A DNA stretch of 64,000 nucleotides from Mycobacterium sp. WUMAC-067 (GCF_020217485.1 NZ_JAEKMI010000012.1:83242-147241); one strand, 5' to 3'; counted from the stretch's first letter, positions 1 to 9,142 are shown. Program-made: numbers and translations. The notes: generated by a model not told the origin, from the letters alone.

Positions 1-348
1 GCCGCCCAGCGAATGACCGACGATGGTCACGCGCTCGATGTCGAGCACGCTGAGCAGGTCGCGCATCCCGTTGGCGTATGCGGCGATCGAGTAGTCCGCG
101 CGCGGCTTGTCGGATCGGCCGTGGCCCAGCAGGTCCGGGGCGATGACCGTGAAGCGCTGGGCGAGCTTGGCCTGCACGGCATTCCACGTGGTGGAGTTGT
201 CGCCGATGCCGTGGATCAGCAGGATCGCCGGCCCGGAGCCCGCGATGCGGTATGCGCGGCGGTAACCGTGGATGGTGCGGAACTCGAGTCTGGGTGCGGT
301 CACTTCACGCACCGGGCGGAGCGTGTTCTTGCGCTTCCGCTCGGTCAT
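1..348 (-). CDS. alpha/beta hydrolase, N-terminal part (Rv2715-like)
   Basis: Only the first 116 codons are present; the rest lies beyond the left edge. The translation begins MTERKRKNTL and shows a classic alpha/beta hydrolase start: HGIGD at residues 46-50 (oxyanion side) and the nucleophile elbow GHSLGG at residues 111-116 with Ser113. Substrate cannot be predicted from this part. It is transcribed in the same direction as the next gene (PAC2-like, stop at 410) and lies downstream of it with a 61-base gap, so the two may be co-transcribed. Family assignment rests on the motifs and on the neighbourhood, which matches Rv2715 next to Rv2714 in M. tuberculosis. Confidence 0.85.
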   Translation of the reverse strand, partial: MTERKRKNTLRPVREVTAPRLEFRTIHGYRRAYRIAGSGPAILLIHGIGDNSTTWNAVQAKLAQRFTVIAPDLLGHGRSDKPRADYSIAAYANGMRDLLSVLDIERVTIVGHSLGG

Positions 349-409
349 AGGGCCAACCTTGCTGTCGGGCCGGGCTAAGGGCGGTGTGGCTGGGGGTTTG
401 GGCCCGGGG

Positions 410-1381
410 TCAGGCCTGGTCGTCGTCGTCGAACTTCTTCTCCGCGTGCTGGGCCAGAAATCGCTCGAATTCTGCGCCTAGCTCGTCGCCGCTCGGCAGA
501 TCCTCGTCGCGTGATAGTAACGACCTGTTCTCCTGAGCGTCGATGAAGGCATCGTACTGGCGCTCCAGCGCGGCCACCACCTGAGCGACCTCTGCGCTCG
601 CTTCGACCTGCTCGTCGATCTTGGCCCGAATCACCTCCGCCGCTTCGGTTAACGCGGTCAGCGGCAGCTCGAGGGACGCGGTCTTGGCGACCTGCTCGAG
701 CAAGGCCTGCGCGGCGGCCGGGTAATCGGTCTGCGTGAGGTAGTGCGGGACGTGCACGGTGAAGCCGACCACTTCGTGGCCATGCTGGCCCATCCGGTAT
801 TCCAGCAGGTTGGACGCGCTGCCGGGGACCTGGATCTCCGCGATCCACGGCTGGAAATTGGCGATCAACTCCGGGTTGTTGGAGTGCGCGGTCATGGTGG
901 TCGGACGGGTGTGCGGAACCGCCATCGGGACGGTGCCCAGGCCGATGGTCTGGCGCACGCCGAGGCGCTCGGCCAGCAGGCGTACCGCGGTGATGAAGCG
1001 CTCCCACTTGAGATCCGGCTCCATGCCCGCCAGCAACAGAAACGGGGTGCCGACGGTGTCGCGCAACGCGTAGAGGCTCAGCTCCGGATCGTCATAGTTG
1101 GTGAAGTGATCGGTCTTGAAGGTCATCAGCGGCCGCCGTGAGCGGTAGTCCAGCAATTCGTCGATCGCGAAGGACGCGACCAGCTCGGTATCCAGCACCG
1201 CCTTGAGGTGCGAGGCCGCCAGCCGGATGGCGTGACCGGCGTCGGAAAAGCCCTCCAGGGCGTGCACGAGTACGGGGCCGCGGCCGTCGGACGTCGACAA
1301 CTGCGGCGCCGGCAGCTCCAGTTCGTACATGCCTGGCTGCCCCGGCTGGTACTGATCACCTGGGTCTTGATGGTGATCCAT
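410..1381 (-). CDS. PAC2-family conserved protein (Rv2714-like)
   Basis: A 323-residue protein of the PAC2 (proteasome assembly chaperone 2-like) family, conserved in actinobacteria; its biochemical role is not established. The core after about residue 20 (YELELPAPQL, then VHALEGFSDAGHAI) is typical, and the acidic C-terminus (KKFDDDDQA) is notable. I chose the ATG at 1381 over the upstream start at 1426 because a strong AGGAGG lies about nine bases before it and the length fits the family. It is divergent from the serine-protease gene at 1611, with 229 bases between them in which I see no clear promoter. Location is probably cytoplasmic: no signal peptide or membrane segment is seen. Confidence 0.85.
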   Translation of the reverse strand: MDHHQDPGDQYQPGQPGMYELELPAPQLSTSDGRGPVLVHALEGFSDAGHAIRLAASHLKAVLDTELVASFAIDELLDYRSRRPLMTFKTDHFTNYDDPELSLYALRDTVGTPFLLLAGMEPDLKWERFITAVRLLAERLGVRQTIGLGTVPMAVPHTRPTTMTAHSNNPELIANFQPWIAEIQVPGSASNLLEYRMGQHGHEVVGFTVHVPHYLTQTDYPAAAQALLEQVAKTASLELPLTALTEAAEVIRAKIDEQVEASAEVAQVVAALERQYDAFIDAQENRSLLSRDEDLPSGDELGAEFERFLAQHAEKKFDDDDQA

Positions 1382-1610
1382 CTTCGATCGCCTCCTCTCG
1401 GGCGTCTCTCCAGGGTGCCCTACCAATTGTCCCCCGAATCAGGCGGCACCCACATCGAACAGCGAACTCGGTTCCCCGTCCGCACCCTGGAACGCGATAA
1501 TTCTCAGCCGTAATCCGGTGAGAACATATCGGGGGGCCCGGCCGGTGCGTCAGCAAACGCCTTCGCGCAGCGCAGTGCGCGGAAGTCGGCTCGCCGCCAC
1601 ACCGTCGGGC

Positions 1611-2447
1611 ATGATGAAGGCGATGCGCATACCGATCCTGGTGCTCTGCTCGGTGGTGGGGGTGGCGACGTCGCTGACGTCGTGTCACCGGCCCGTCGAG
1701 CAGGTGTCGGGCGCCCCGGTGTCGGCGCCGCGAACCGGTGGCCCGGTGCAGCGGCTCAGCCAGCCCGAGCAGAAGGCGGTTGCGGGCCCGGTCGAGCCGG
1801 ACCGGCGCATCGGTGCGATCTTCATCGACGGCGGCCCGCTCCACGTTTGCACCGGTTCGGTGGTGCATTCGAAGGGCGGGGACCTGATCATGACCGCGGC
1901 GCATTGCCTGGCCGGAGCGTCGCTGATCACCTTCGTTCCCGGTTTCGCCGGCGACGCCGCGCCCGCTCCCACCGACGTGTGGAAGGCCGACGCGGTCTAC
2001 CTCGATCCCCGGTGGGTCGCCAGCAAGGATCCGCACGCCGACTACGCGATCGCGCGGGTCAGCAACGACACCGGCGCCGACGTCGAGTCCCGCGCCGGTT
2101 TGGCGCTGACGCTGGGCGTGACGCCGCCGCCGGGCAGTCGCGTGACCGTGCTGGGGTATCCGGTCGGCGTGGGCGGGGCGCCCATCGGATGTCAGGGCAG
2201 CACCTCGGTCAGCGACAGCGGGTTCCCCGCGCTGGCGTGCGAAGGTCTGGTGGACGGCACCAGCGGCGCGCCCTGGGTCAGCGGCACCACGGTCACCGGC
2301 CTGATCGGCGGTCTCGAGCGCGGTGGGTGCGCCGCGGACATCTCGTACTCGGCGCCGTTCGACGGCCAGACCGCCGAGCTGCTGGCCCGCGCCGAAGCCG
2401 GTGGCCCGGGCGACCCGGTCCCCAGCGACCTGCAGGACGCCTGCTAG
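1611..2447 (+). CDS. predicted lipoprotein trypsin-like serine protease
   Basis: A 278-residue exported protease. The N-terminus has a signal peptide ending in a lipobox (SLTSC, Cys25), so it is probably lipid-anchored on the outer face of the membrane. The trypsin/chymotrypsin triad is visible: His in MTAAHC, Asp in HADYAIARV and Ser in GTSGAPW. The start is ATG 1611 (MMKAMRIP); ATG 1614 and 1623 are alternatives, while the longer reading from 1518 adds an Arg-rich stretch that does not resemble a signal peptide. It abuts sthA tail to tail with no gap. I do not recall a protease gene between Rv2714 and sthA in M. tuberculosis, so this may be an insertion or a lineage-specific loss there. Substrate unknown. 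Confidence 0.8.
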   Translation: MMKAMRIPILVLCSVVGVATSLTSCHRPVEQVSGAPVSAPRTGGPVQRLSQPEQKAVAGPVEPDRRIGAIFIDGGPLHVCTGSVVHSKGGDLIMTAAHCLAGASLITFVPGFAGDAAPAPTDVWKADAVYLDPRWVASKDPHADYAIARVSNDTGADVESRAGLALTLGVTPPPGSRVTVLGYPVGVGGAPIGCQGSTSVSDSGFPALACEGLVDGTSGAPWVSGTTVTGLIGGLERGGCAADISYSAPFDGQTAELLARAEAGGPGDPVPSDLQDAC

Positions 2448-3863
2448 CTAGCGCCGGAACTGGTTGAGCGCGCGCACCTTGTTCATCACGTCGAGCGCGG
2501 CCACCTTGTAGGCCTCGGAAAACGTGGGGTAGTTGAACACGGCATCCACCAGGTAGTCCACCGTGCCACCGCACCCCATCACCGCCTGGCCGATGTGCAC
2601 CATCTCGGTGGCGCTGGTGCCGAAGATGTGCACGCCGAGCAGCTTGAGGTCCTCGGTGGACACCAGCAGCTTGAGCATGCCGTAGGAGTCCCCGGCGATC
2701 TGGCCGCGTGCCAGCTCCCGGTACCGGGCCACCCCGACCTCGTAGGGGATGGCGTCCTTGGTCAGCTCCACCTCGGTGGCGCCGACGTAGGAGACCTCGG
2801 GGATCGAATAGATGCCGATCGGCTGCAGCTCGGTGATGCCGTCGCACGCTTCCCCGAACGCGTGGTAGGCGGCGAGCCGTCCCTGCTCCATCGAGGTCGC
2901 GGCCAGCGCGGGGAAACCGATCACGTCCCCGACGGCGTAGATGTGCGGCACCTTCGTCTGAAAATAATCGTCCACGAAGATCCGGCCGCGGTTGTCGGCC
3001 TCGAGCTCGGCGTTGTGCAGGTCGAGATGGTCGGTCTGCCCCTGCCGGCCGGCCGAGTACATCACCGTCTCAGCGGGAATCTGCTTGCCGCTGGCCAAGG
3101 TGGTGACGGTGCCCGCCGAGCCGACGTCGACGGCGGTCACCTCCTCACCGAACCGGAACGTCACCGCCAGGTCGCGCAGGTGGAACTTCAGCGCCTCGAC
3201 CACCTCTGGGTCGCAGAAGTCCAGCATGTCGTCGCGCTTTTCCACCACGGTGACCTTGGTGCCCAGCGCGGCGAACATCGAGGCGTACTCGATGCCGATG
3301 ACGCCGGCGCCGACGACCACCATCGAGGTGGGCAACGCCTTGAGGTCGAGGATCCCGTCGGAGTCGAGCACGCGCTCTTCGTCGAACTCGACGCCGGACG
3401 GCCGCGCGGGCCTGGTGCCGGTGGCGATGACGATGTATTTGCCACTGATGGTTACCTTTTCGCGCCGTGACGGGTCTTCGACCTCGATGGTGTGCGGGTC
3501 GACGAATCGCCCGTGACCGATCAGCAGGTCGATGCGGTTGCGCATCAGCTGGTTGCGCACCACGTCCACTTCCTTGCCGATCACGTGCTGGGTGCGGGCC
3601 AACAGATCGGCCGGGGTGATCTTCTCTTTCACCCGGTAGCTCGCGCCGTAGAGTTCGCGTTGACTCATCCCGGTGAGGTAAAGCACCGCCTCGCGCAACG
3701 TCTTTGACGGGATGGTGCCGGTCTGGACGCACACGCCGCCGATCATCTGGCCGCGTTCGACGACGGCGACCGACTTGCCCAACTTGGCCGAGGCGATGGC
3801 GGCCTTCTGCCCGCCAGGCCCCGAACCGATGACCACCATGTCGTACTCTTGCGCCGAGCCCAT
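2448..3863 (-). CDS. sthA: soluble pyridine nucleotide transhydrogenase
   Basis: A 471-residue flavoprotein of the pyridine nucleotide-disulfide oxidoreductase family, matching Rv2713 in position and length. SthA moves hydride between NADPH and NAD+ in the cytosol, using FAD. The FAD dinucleotide motif VVIGSGPGG is near residue 10, a second NAD(P) Rossmann motif [13 protein letters not shown] is mid-protein, and the second FAD contact [12 protein letters not shown] follows. The active-site segment reads [13 protein letters not shown]: it keeps only one of the two cysteines found in disulfide reductases, as expected for SthA and not for lipoamide dehydrogenase. The stop abuts the protease stop; the gene stands alone on its strand before ideR. 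Confidence 0.93.
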   Translation of the reverse strand: MGSAQEYDMVVIGSGPGGQKAAIASAKLGKSVAVVERGQMIGGVCVQTGTIPSKTLREAVLYLTGMSQRELYGASYRVKEKITPADLLARTQHVIGKEVDVVRNQLMRNRIDLLIGHGRFVDPHTIEVEDPSRREKVTISGKYIVIATGTRPARPSGVEFDEERVLDSDGILDLKALPTSMVVVGAGVIGIEYASMFAALGTKVTVVEKRDDMLDFCDPEVVEALKFHLRDLAVTFRFGEEVTAVDVGSAGTVTTLASGKQIPAETVMYSAGRQGQTDHLDLHNAELEADNRGRIFVDDYFQTKVPHIYAVGDVIGFPALAATSMEQGRLAAYHAFGEACDGITELQPIGIYSIPEVSYVGATEVELTKDAIPYEVGVARYRELARGQIAGDSYGMLKLLVSTEDLKLLGVHIFGTSATEMVHIGQAVMGCGGTVDYLVDAVFNYPTFSEAYKVAALDVMNKVRALNQFRR

Positions 3864-3976
3864 GGGCTAAACAGTAGAGCAGCACAACTCACAGTGCCGG
3901 GTTCATCCACAGCTCCGCCGCCGCGCCGGGGCGCGCGAGCACCGGCTGACGGTGGCGGCCGTCAGCGTTGGTGCTC

Positions 3977-5038
3977 ATGACCACGCATCCCCAACCCGAC
4001 TTCGAGCTTTCCCGCCCCGGCGCGCTCATCGCCGCGCTGCCCGCCGTTCTCGGCTTCATTCCCGAAAATTCATTGGTTCTAGTGTCTTTGGACGATCGGC
4101 AGCTCGGGTCGGTGATGCGGGTCGACCTCTCCGAGGAGTTGGTTGACCGGGTCGGTCATCTCGCGGAGGTCGCCGCCGCGGCCCGGCCCGAGGCCGTCAT
4201 CGCGGTGATCGTCGACGCGGACGGCGCGCACTGCCCCAGCTGCAACGAGGAGTACCGGCAGCTGTGTGAGGCGCTCGCAGAGTCCTTGTCGCAGCACGGC
4301 ATTGAGCTGTGGGCCACCCACGTGGTCGACCGGGTCGCCCTGGGCGGGCGCTGGCATTGTGTCGAGGGCTGTGGGTCGAGCGGCCTCGTCGAGGACCCGT
4401 CGGCATCGCCGCTGGCGGCCGCGGCGGTGTTGGAGGGCAGGCGGCTCTACCCGCGGCGCGCCGATTTGCAGGCGGTCATCGCGCCCGACGATCCGCAGCG
4501 CAGCGCCGCGTTGGCCGGCGCGGTCGGCCGGCAGGCCGCCCGGCGCCGCGCCGCGCATCGCGCGCACCCGGTCCGCTGCACCCGCGGCGATGTGGAGAGC
4601 GCGATGGCGGCCGCCGCCCGGGTCGCCTCGGGCGAATCGCTGTCCGACGCCGAACTGGCGGCGCTGGGCTGCGCGCTGAGCGATCCGCAGGTCCGCGACA
4701 TCCTGTACGCGCTGGCCGTCGGCGAGGGCGCCGACGACGTCGAGTCGCTGTGGGCGGTGCTTTCGCGCACCCTGCCGGCGCCGTGGCGGGTCGAGGCGCT
4801 GGTCCTGCTCGCGTTCAGCGCGTACGCGCGCGGCGACGGTCCATTGGCGGGGGTGTCGCTGCAGGAGGCGCTGCGTTGTGAGCCCGGGCATCGGATGGCG
4901 GGCATGCTGGACACCGCGTTGCAGTCGGGTCTGCGGCCCGAGGACATCCGGGATCTCGCGCTGACGGGGTACCGGCTGGCCAAGCAGTTCGGGGTGCGGC
5001 TACCGCCGCGGCGGCCGTTCGGCCGCAGGGCGGGTTAG
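3977..5038 (+). CDS. DUF4192 protein (Rv2712c-like)
   Basis: A 353-residue conserved actinobacterial protein with the DUF4192 signature near the N-terminus (SRPGALIAALPAVLGFIPEN, then LVLVSLDDR). No enzyme motif is recognised. A CPSC pair at about residue 80 could bind metal, but that is only suggestive. The C-terminal third is Ala-rich and helical. I chose ATG 3977; TTG 3968 and GTG 3971 just upstream are possible. It lies between sthA (divergent) and ideR (convergent, 20-base gap), the same arrangement as in M. tuberculosis. Function unknown. Confidence 0.8.
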   Translation: MTTHPQPDFELSRPGALIAALPAVLGFIPENSLVLVSLDDRQLGSVMRVDLSEELVDRVGHLAEVAAAARPEAVIAVIVDADGAHCPSCNEEYRQLCEALAESLSQHGIELWATHVVDRVALGGRWHCVEGCGSSGLVEDPSASPLAAAAVLEGRRLYPRRADLQAVIAPDDPQRSAALAGAVGRQAARRRAAHRAHPVRCTRGDVESAMAAAARVASGESLSDAELAALGCALSDPQVRDILYALAVGEGADDVESLWAVLSRTLPAPWRVEALVLLAFSAYARGDGPLAGVSLQEALRCEPGHRMAGMLDTALQSGLRPEDIRDLALTGYRLAKQFGVRLPPRRPFGRRAG

Positions 5039-5058
5039 CCGGGAGGCGACGGGGTGGG

Positions 5059-5748
5059 TCAGACCTTTTCGACCTTGACCGCGTGGGCCATCTCGTGGGG
5101 CAGGGTGACGTTTTCGTGGCCCGGGATGACGATGGTCACGCCGGCGGGGCCGGTCTCGACGGTCACGCGCGCGTTGGGGACCACGCCGGCGTCCTTGAGG
5201 CGGGTGATCAGGCCGGTGTCGCCCTGGACGTGTTCGGTGAGCTGCCGGACCACGACGGCCACCGGGGAGCCGGGGGGCAACTCGGTCAGCCGGACGAGGA
5301 TGGATTCCTCGGCGCCGGACTCGGGGCCCACACCCAGGTCCAGAAGCCCGGGGATCGGGTTGCCGAAGGGCGACGTGGTCGGGTGGTTGAGCACCTTGAC
5401 CAATCGCCGCTCGACCTCCTCGCTCATCACGTGCTCCCAGCGGCACGCCTCGGCGTGCACTTCTTCCCAGGGCACCCCAATGACGTCGACCAGCAATCGC
5501 TCGGCGAGGCGGTGCTTGCGCATGACGGCCACGGCCAGCGCCCGGCCCTTGTCGGTGAGCTCGAGGTGGCGGTCACCGGCCACGTGGAGCAACCCGTCGC
5601 GCTCCATGCGGGACACGGTTTGGCTGACAGTCGGCCCGCTCTGATCGAGGCGTTCGGCGATTCGGGCACGTAGCGGCGTCACGCCCTCTTCTTCGAGGTC
5701 GTAGATGGTCCGCAGGTACATCTCGGTGGTGTCAACCAGGTCGTTCAT
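5059..5748 (-). CDS. ideR: iron-dependent transcriptional regulator IdeR
   Basis: A 229-residue DtxR-family metalloregulator, essentially the length of M. tuberculosis IdeR (Rv2711). With Fe2+ bound it represses siderophore and iron-uptake genes and activates storage genes. The winged helix-turn-helix is at residues 5-60 (SGPTVSQTVSRMERDGLL). Metal ligands fall at the expected positions: Met10, Cys102, Glu105 and His106 for one site, His79, Glu83 and His98 for the other. The C-terminal SH3-like domain follows from about residue 150. It lies downstream of sigB on the same strand; the perfect hairpin at 5821-5850 between them argues for separate or attenuated transcription. Confidence 0.97.
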   Translation of the reverse strand: MNDLVDTTEMYLRTIYDLEEEGVTPLRARIAERLDQSGPTVSQTVSRMERDGLLHVAGDRHLELTDKGRALAVAVMRKHRLAERLLVDVIGVPWEEVHAEACRWEHVMSEEVERRLVKVLNHPTTSPFGNPIPGLLDLGVGPESGAEESILVRLTELPPGSPVAVVVRQLTEHVQGDTGLITRLKDAGVVPNARVTVETGPAGVTIVIPGHENVTLPHEMAHAVKVEKV

Positions 5749-5820
5749 TCAGCACCTTCCATCGACGCTGAGTCTACTTGGCCAGCTGCGTGAATGGGTG
5801 TAACGCCTCCCAGGCAAGCA

Positions 5821-5850
5821 GTATGCCCGCCGCTGACGCGGCGGGCATAC
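5821..5850 (-). terminator. perfect hairpin after sigB (probable terminator)
   Basis: A 30-base perfect inverted repeat with a 13-bp stem (GTATGCCCGCCGC and its complement) and a 4-base loop, starting 27 bases past the sigB stop. There is no T-tract on the minus strand, so it would be the L/I-shaped type proposed for mycobacteria. It also lies before ideR, so it could act as a partial attenuator of sigB-to-ideR read-through. Confidence 0.65.
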
Positions 5851-5877
5851 CGGCTGCTACCTAGCTTGAGTGAGTTG

Positions 5878-6837
5878 TCAGCTCGCGTATGACCGTAGCC
5901 TGTCGGCGCGCTCCCCGTTGCGGAGTTTGGACATTACGTCCCGCTCGATTTGGCGGACCCGCTCGCGGGACAGCCCGAACAGCTTGCCGATCTGGTCCAA
6001 CGTGCGCGGCTGGCCGTCGTCGAGGCCGAACCGCAACCGGATCACCTGGCGCTCGCGCTCGTCGAGCGTGGCCAGCACGCTGCGGATGTCGGTGTGCAGC
6101 AACTCGGCGATCACCGCGTTCTCGGCCGACATCGCCTCGGCGTCCTCGATGAAGTCGCCCAGCGGGGCTTCTTCCTCGGAGCCGACCGGCATGTCCAGGC
6201 TCACCGGGTCGCGGCTGTGCTCGAGCAGGTCGTTGATCTTGTCGACCGGGATGCCGGATTCGGCGGCCAGTTCCTCATCGGTGGCCTCGCGGCCGAGGTT
6301 CTGGTGCATCTCGCGCTTGATGCGCGCCAGCTTGTTGACCTGCTCCACCAGGTGGACGGGCAGCCGGATGGTGCGGCTCTGGTCGGCCATGCCGCGGGTG
6401 ATGGCCTGACGGATCCACCACGTGGCGTAGGTCGAGAACTTGAATCCCTTTGTGTAGTCGAACTTTTCCATCGCGCGGATCAATCCGAGGTTGCCCTCCT
6501 GGATCAGGTCCAGCAGCGGCATGCCGCGGCCCGTGTACCGCTTGGCCAGCGACACCACCAGGCGCAGGTTCGCTTCCAGCAGATGACGGCGCGCCGCCTT
6601 ACCATCGCGCACCACGGCCTCTAGATCGCGTTTACGGTTCTCCCCGAGGCGCTTACGCGTTTCGAGCAGGTGCTCGGCATAGAGCCCGGCTTCGATGCGC
6701 TTCGCGAGTTCGACTTCCCCCGCCGCATTCAGCAACGCCGTCTTACCGATTCCGTTCAGATACACACGCACTAGATCCGCCGCGGGACTCTGAGCATCCA
6801 GATCGCCGTCAAATCTGCTCGTGCTGGCGTTCGCCAT
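5878..6837 (-). CDS. sigB: principal-like sigma factor SigB
   Basis: A 319-residue group 2 sigma-70 factor, near-identical in pattern to M. tuberculosis SigB (Rv2710). It directs RNA polymerase in stress and stationary phase. Region 2 is seen as [20 protein letters not shown] and [13 protein letters not shown], and region 4.2 as the helix-turn-helix [15 protein letters not shown] near the C-terminus. The SigA-type acidic N-terminal extension is absent. I chose ATG 6837: GGGAGG lies about eight bases upstream, and the in-frame upstream start at 6876 falls inside the predicted -10 of the SigE/SigH-type promoter. The paralogue sigA lies 4 kb away. Confidence 0.96.
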   Translation of the reverse strand: MANASTSRFDGDLDAQSPAADLVRVYLNGIGKTALLNAAGEVELAKRIEAGLYAEHLLETRKRLGENRKRDLEAVVRDGKAARRHLLEANLRLVVSLAKRYTGRGMPLLDLIQEGNLGLIRAMEKFDYTKGFKFSTYATWWIRQAITRGMADQSRTIRLPVHLVEQVNKLARIKREMHQNLGREATDEELAAESGIPVDKINDLLEHSRDPVSLDMPVGSEEEAPLGDFIEDAEAMSAENAVIAELLHTDIRSVLATLDERERQVIRLRFGLDDGQPRTLDQIGKLFGLSRERVRQIERDVMSKLRNGERADRLRSYAS

Positions 6838-6874
6838 AGCGACCTCCCGTTCGGCTTGTACTGTCATCGAGTTC

Positions 6875-6901
6875 AACGACCGATCAGGTTTCAGAGTTCC
6901 C
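6875..6901 (-). promoter_or_regulatory. SigE/SigH-type promoter of sigB
   Basis: On the minus strand GGGAAC (6901-6896) is followed after 17 bases by CGTT (6878-6875). This fits the extracytoplasmic sigma consensus (GGGAAY, 16-17 bases, cGTT) known to drive sigB under SigE and SigH in M. tuberculosis. A transcription start near 6868 would leave about 30 bases before the sigB ATG, enough for its GGGAGG site. Confidence 0.7.
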
Positions 6902-7002
6902 AGCGGTTCCCCATCTCACACGTCTTGACGTGCACAAATGTGCCGCAGACCTGAGAATGTCCTGAGAAGTGCGCGACGACGGCACCTGACACGCAACGAC
7001 CG

Positions 7003-7431
7003 CTAGCCGCGGTCGGTTCCGCCTGGCGGGTCGGGAGGCCACCCCGGTTGGGGGTGCCGCGGAGCCTCCAGCGCGGGGCGTTCGGCGCGGGGGAACAGGG
7101 GGGTGCGCCGGCGGGCATTGTCGAACCGGCGAGGCTCGTCGGGGCGGCGCGGCGGCCGGTCGTTGGCGATCAGCACGGCCATCCACGGCAGGGGGATGGA
7201 CACCGCCACGATCGCCAGCGAGATCAAACCGTTGTGCCAGGCGCCGTAGGCGAGCGCGGCGAGGATGAGCGCCGGAATCCGGAAAGCCATCAGGGTCAGG
7301 TATTTACGGACCCGCGCGCGGTGCTGCTCCTCATAGGAGGGCTCGGCGGCGGTGATGAGCACTGGGCGGCCCTTGTTGCCGTCGAAGTCATCGAAGCTGC
7401 CGTCGAACCCCGATTCGGAGCCGTGCTTCAT
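7003..7431 (-). CDS. DUF3099 small membrane protein (Rv2709-like)
   Basis: A 142-residue protein with a charged N-terminus, two closely spaced hydrophobic segments (FRIPALILAALAYGAWH and LISLAIVAVSIPLPWMAVLI) and an Arg/Pro-rich cytoplasmic-type tail. This is the DUF3099 architecture. The ATG at 7431 (MKHGSESG) is preceded by GTGGAG at good spacing, so I prefer it to the ATG at 7449. It is upstream of sigB on the same strand, but the sigB promoter lies between them. Function unknown. Confidence 0.75.
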   Translation of the reverse strand: MKHGSESGFDGSFDDFDGNKGRPVLITAAEPSYEEQHRARVRKYLTLMAFRIPALILAALAYGAWHNGLISLAIVAVSIPLPWMAVLIANDRPPRRPDEPRRFDNARRRTPLFPRAERPALEAPRHPQPGWPPDPPGGTDRG

Positions 7432-7509
7432 TTCTCCACTGTCCCACAACTGGCGGATTCCGGCTTGGCCGGTTTCGGGGCAGCTCGCAGCGCGCCGGGC
7501 AGTGCAAGA

Positions 7510-7758
7510 ATGTCAGGTATGCAGACCCAGACGATCGAGCGCACCGACACCGACGAACGCGTCGACGACGGGACCGACAGCGACACACCCAAGTATTTTC
7601 ACTACGTCAAGAAGGACAAGATCGCCGAGAGCGCGGTGATGGGCAACCACGTGGTGGCGTTGTGCGGCGAGGTGTTCCCCGTCACCAAGGCGGCCAAGCC
7701 GGGCTCGCCGGTCTGCCCGGAGTGCAAGCAGATTTACGACCGGCTCAAGAAGGGCTGA
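7510..7758 (+). CDS. DUF3039 zinc-ribbon-like protein (Rv2708c-like)
   Basis: An 82-residue conserved actinobacterial protein. The end carries cysteines in the pattern VALCGEVF ... VCPECKQIYDRL, which suggests a small zinc ribbon; the middle has the conserved KYFHYVKKDKI. I chose ATG 7510 because it gives the length I recall for Rv2708c; ATG 7519 (MQTQTIER) is an alternative and neither has a strong Shine-Dalgarno site. The stop directly abuts the stop of the convergent YihY-family gene. Role unknown. Confidence 0.78.
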   Translation: MSGMQTQTIERTDTDERVDDGTDSDTPKYFHYVKKDKIAESAVMGNHVVALCGEVFPVTKAAKPGSPVCPECKQIYDRLKKG

Positions 7759-8760
7759 TCACCCCGGCGGCTTCGCCGGCGCGGTATCGCGTTGTTGCGT
7801 TGCGGGATTCGCGATCGGGCTGGCCAGCGTCTCCACCGTCCGCTTCAGGGCGGGCGAACGGGAGAACAACCAGGTGCGCACCCGGTGGGCGTGCGTGGTG
7901 GGCGCTGGGAATTCTTCCTGGACGGCGGCATTGAGCTCCGCGCCGAGCATGATCGCGAAGCCACCGAAGAACGCGAACAACAGGAAAGCGATCGGGGTGG
8001 ACAGCGCGCCGTACGTGTAGCCGGTGCTGGTGATCCATCTCAGGTAGAACCGTAGGCCCAGCGTGGCGGTGACGAACACCGTGGTCGCCAGCATCGCGCC
8101 GAGGATCAGCCGGTGTGACGGCAGCGGCTCCGGCAGCGCGACCCGGTAGAGGATCATCACCCCGAGCGTCAGGCCGATGATCAGCGCCGGGTAGTAGCCG
8201 TAGCGCAGCACGTTGGACAGGCCGAGCGGGATGTGTTCTTCCACCTTGCGCGGGCCCACCACCACCAGCGGCGCCGTCGCCACCACAACCACCAGCATCA
8301 CGACGTAGAGGAACAGCGCGAAGAAGCGCTGCCGCACCGGATGGCGCAACGGCGTCTGGTCGTGCGCCTCGACGACGGAGTCGACGAACGCCGAGATGGC
8401 CGACGACCCCGCCCACAGCGAGATGATGAAACCCAACGACACCACCTCACCGCGGGCGTTGTTGGCGATGTCGTGGACGGTCGGCTCGATGATCTCGTTG
8501 ACCACGCTGGGGGAGAACACGCTGTGCGCGGTCGAAATCAGCTGCCGCAGGATGTTGGGCAGCATGTCCGGCCCGAACAGCGGCGCCACGTAGGCCATGG
8601 TGCCCAGCATCCCAAGCAGCAGCGGCGGCAGGGACAACGCCGACCAAAAACCCGCCTGAGCCGACTCGGAAAAGATCGAGTCGTCCCAACTCTTGGAAAG
8701 AGCCCTCAGGGTGATTCGCCAGATGTGGTGGCGCGATGGTTTTGCGACCTGATCGCTCAT
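7759..8760 (-). CDS. YihY/UPF0761 (BrkB-like) membrane protein (Rv2707-like)
   Basis: A 333-residue integral membrane protein of the YihY/virulence factor BrkB family. Several hydrophobic segments are visible, among them PPLLLGMLGTMAYVAPLFG early, LFLYVVMLVVVVATAPLVVV in the middle and AFLLFAFFGGFAIMLGAELN late; the last is the family's most conserved part. The cytoplasmic C-terminus is basic. The older link to RNase BN was withdrawn, so I assign no enzymatic role. It begins at ATG 8760 and ends against the DUF3039 gene. Confidence 0.85.
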   Translation of the reverse strand: MSDQVAKPSRHHIWRITLRALSKSWDDSIFSESAQAGFWSALSLPPLLLGMLGTMAYVAPLFGPDMLPNILRQLISTAHSVFSPSVVNEIIEPTVHDIANNARGEVVSLGFIISLWAGSSAISAFVDSVVEAHDQTPLRHPVRQRFFALFLYVVMLVVVVATAPLVVVGPRKVEEHIPLGLSNVLRYGYYPALIIGLTLGVMILYRVALPEPLPSHRLILGAMLATTVFVTATLGLRFYLRWITSTGYTYGALSTPIAFLLFAFFGGFAIMLGAELNAAVQEEFPAPTTHAHRVRTWLFSRSPALKRTVETLASPIANPATQQRDTAPAKPPG

Positions 8761-8826
8761 ACCCGTCCAGCATTACCGAAGATCGCGCGCGCTGCCCACA
8801 TTGGCGACGGGCGAGTTCGGGCGCGA

Positions 8827-9012
8827 CTAGCTTCCGCTGACCTCCAGCACGGCGTCCAGCTCGGTCAGCTTGGCCTCATGCTCGTTGGCGTGGTGCTGGC
8901 AGAAGAGAAGCTCGAGGCCGGAAGGCAGCTTGGCGCGTACACGAGCCGCGGCACCGCAGCGGTCGCAGCGGTCGGCCCGTGTCAGTTCGGGACTCGTCAG
9001 AGTTGCATTCAT
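8827..9012 (-). CDS. small DUF7455-type zinc-binding protein
   Basis: A 61-residue protein MNATLTSPEL..., with CDRCG at residues 16-20 and CQHHANEH further on, a CxxC plus C/H pattern typical of a small zinc-binding module (DUF7455 in actinobacteria). I chose ATG 9012 because GGAGAAG lies just before it; the upstream ATG at 9033 lacks one. Such proteins often lie near sigma-factor genes, and their function is not established. It is probably cytoplasmic. Confidence 0.7.
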   Translation of the reverse strand: MNATLTSPELTRADRCDRCGAAARVRAKLPSGLELLFCQHHANEHEAKLTELDAVLEVSGS

Positions 9013-9142
9013 GGCTTCTCCGTTCTCGTACATTCACTTTCTCAGACGTATGGCGTTTTCGCCTTGTTCCCCGATCGTTATCGGGTGTGTCGTTTCTCAC
9101 GGCCTGGTCAGTTTGGTTTCGACGGTTCTCTAGGGTGACGTC

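Noticed and set aside
13..481. Plus-strand open frames opposite the first hydrolase
   Set aside because: They are shadows: the minus-strand frame shows a clear alpha/beta hydrolase with a GHSLGG elbow.
6905..6912. Second GGGGAACC upstream of sigB as another ECF promoter
   Set aside because: No CGTT follows at 16-18 bases.
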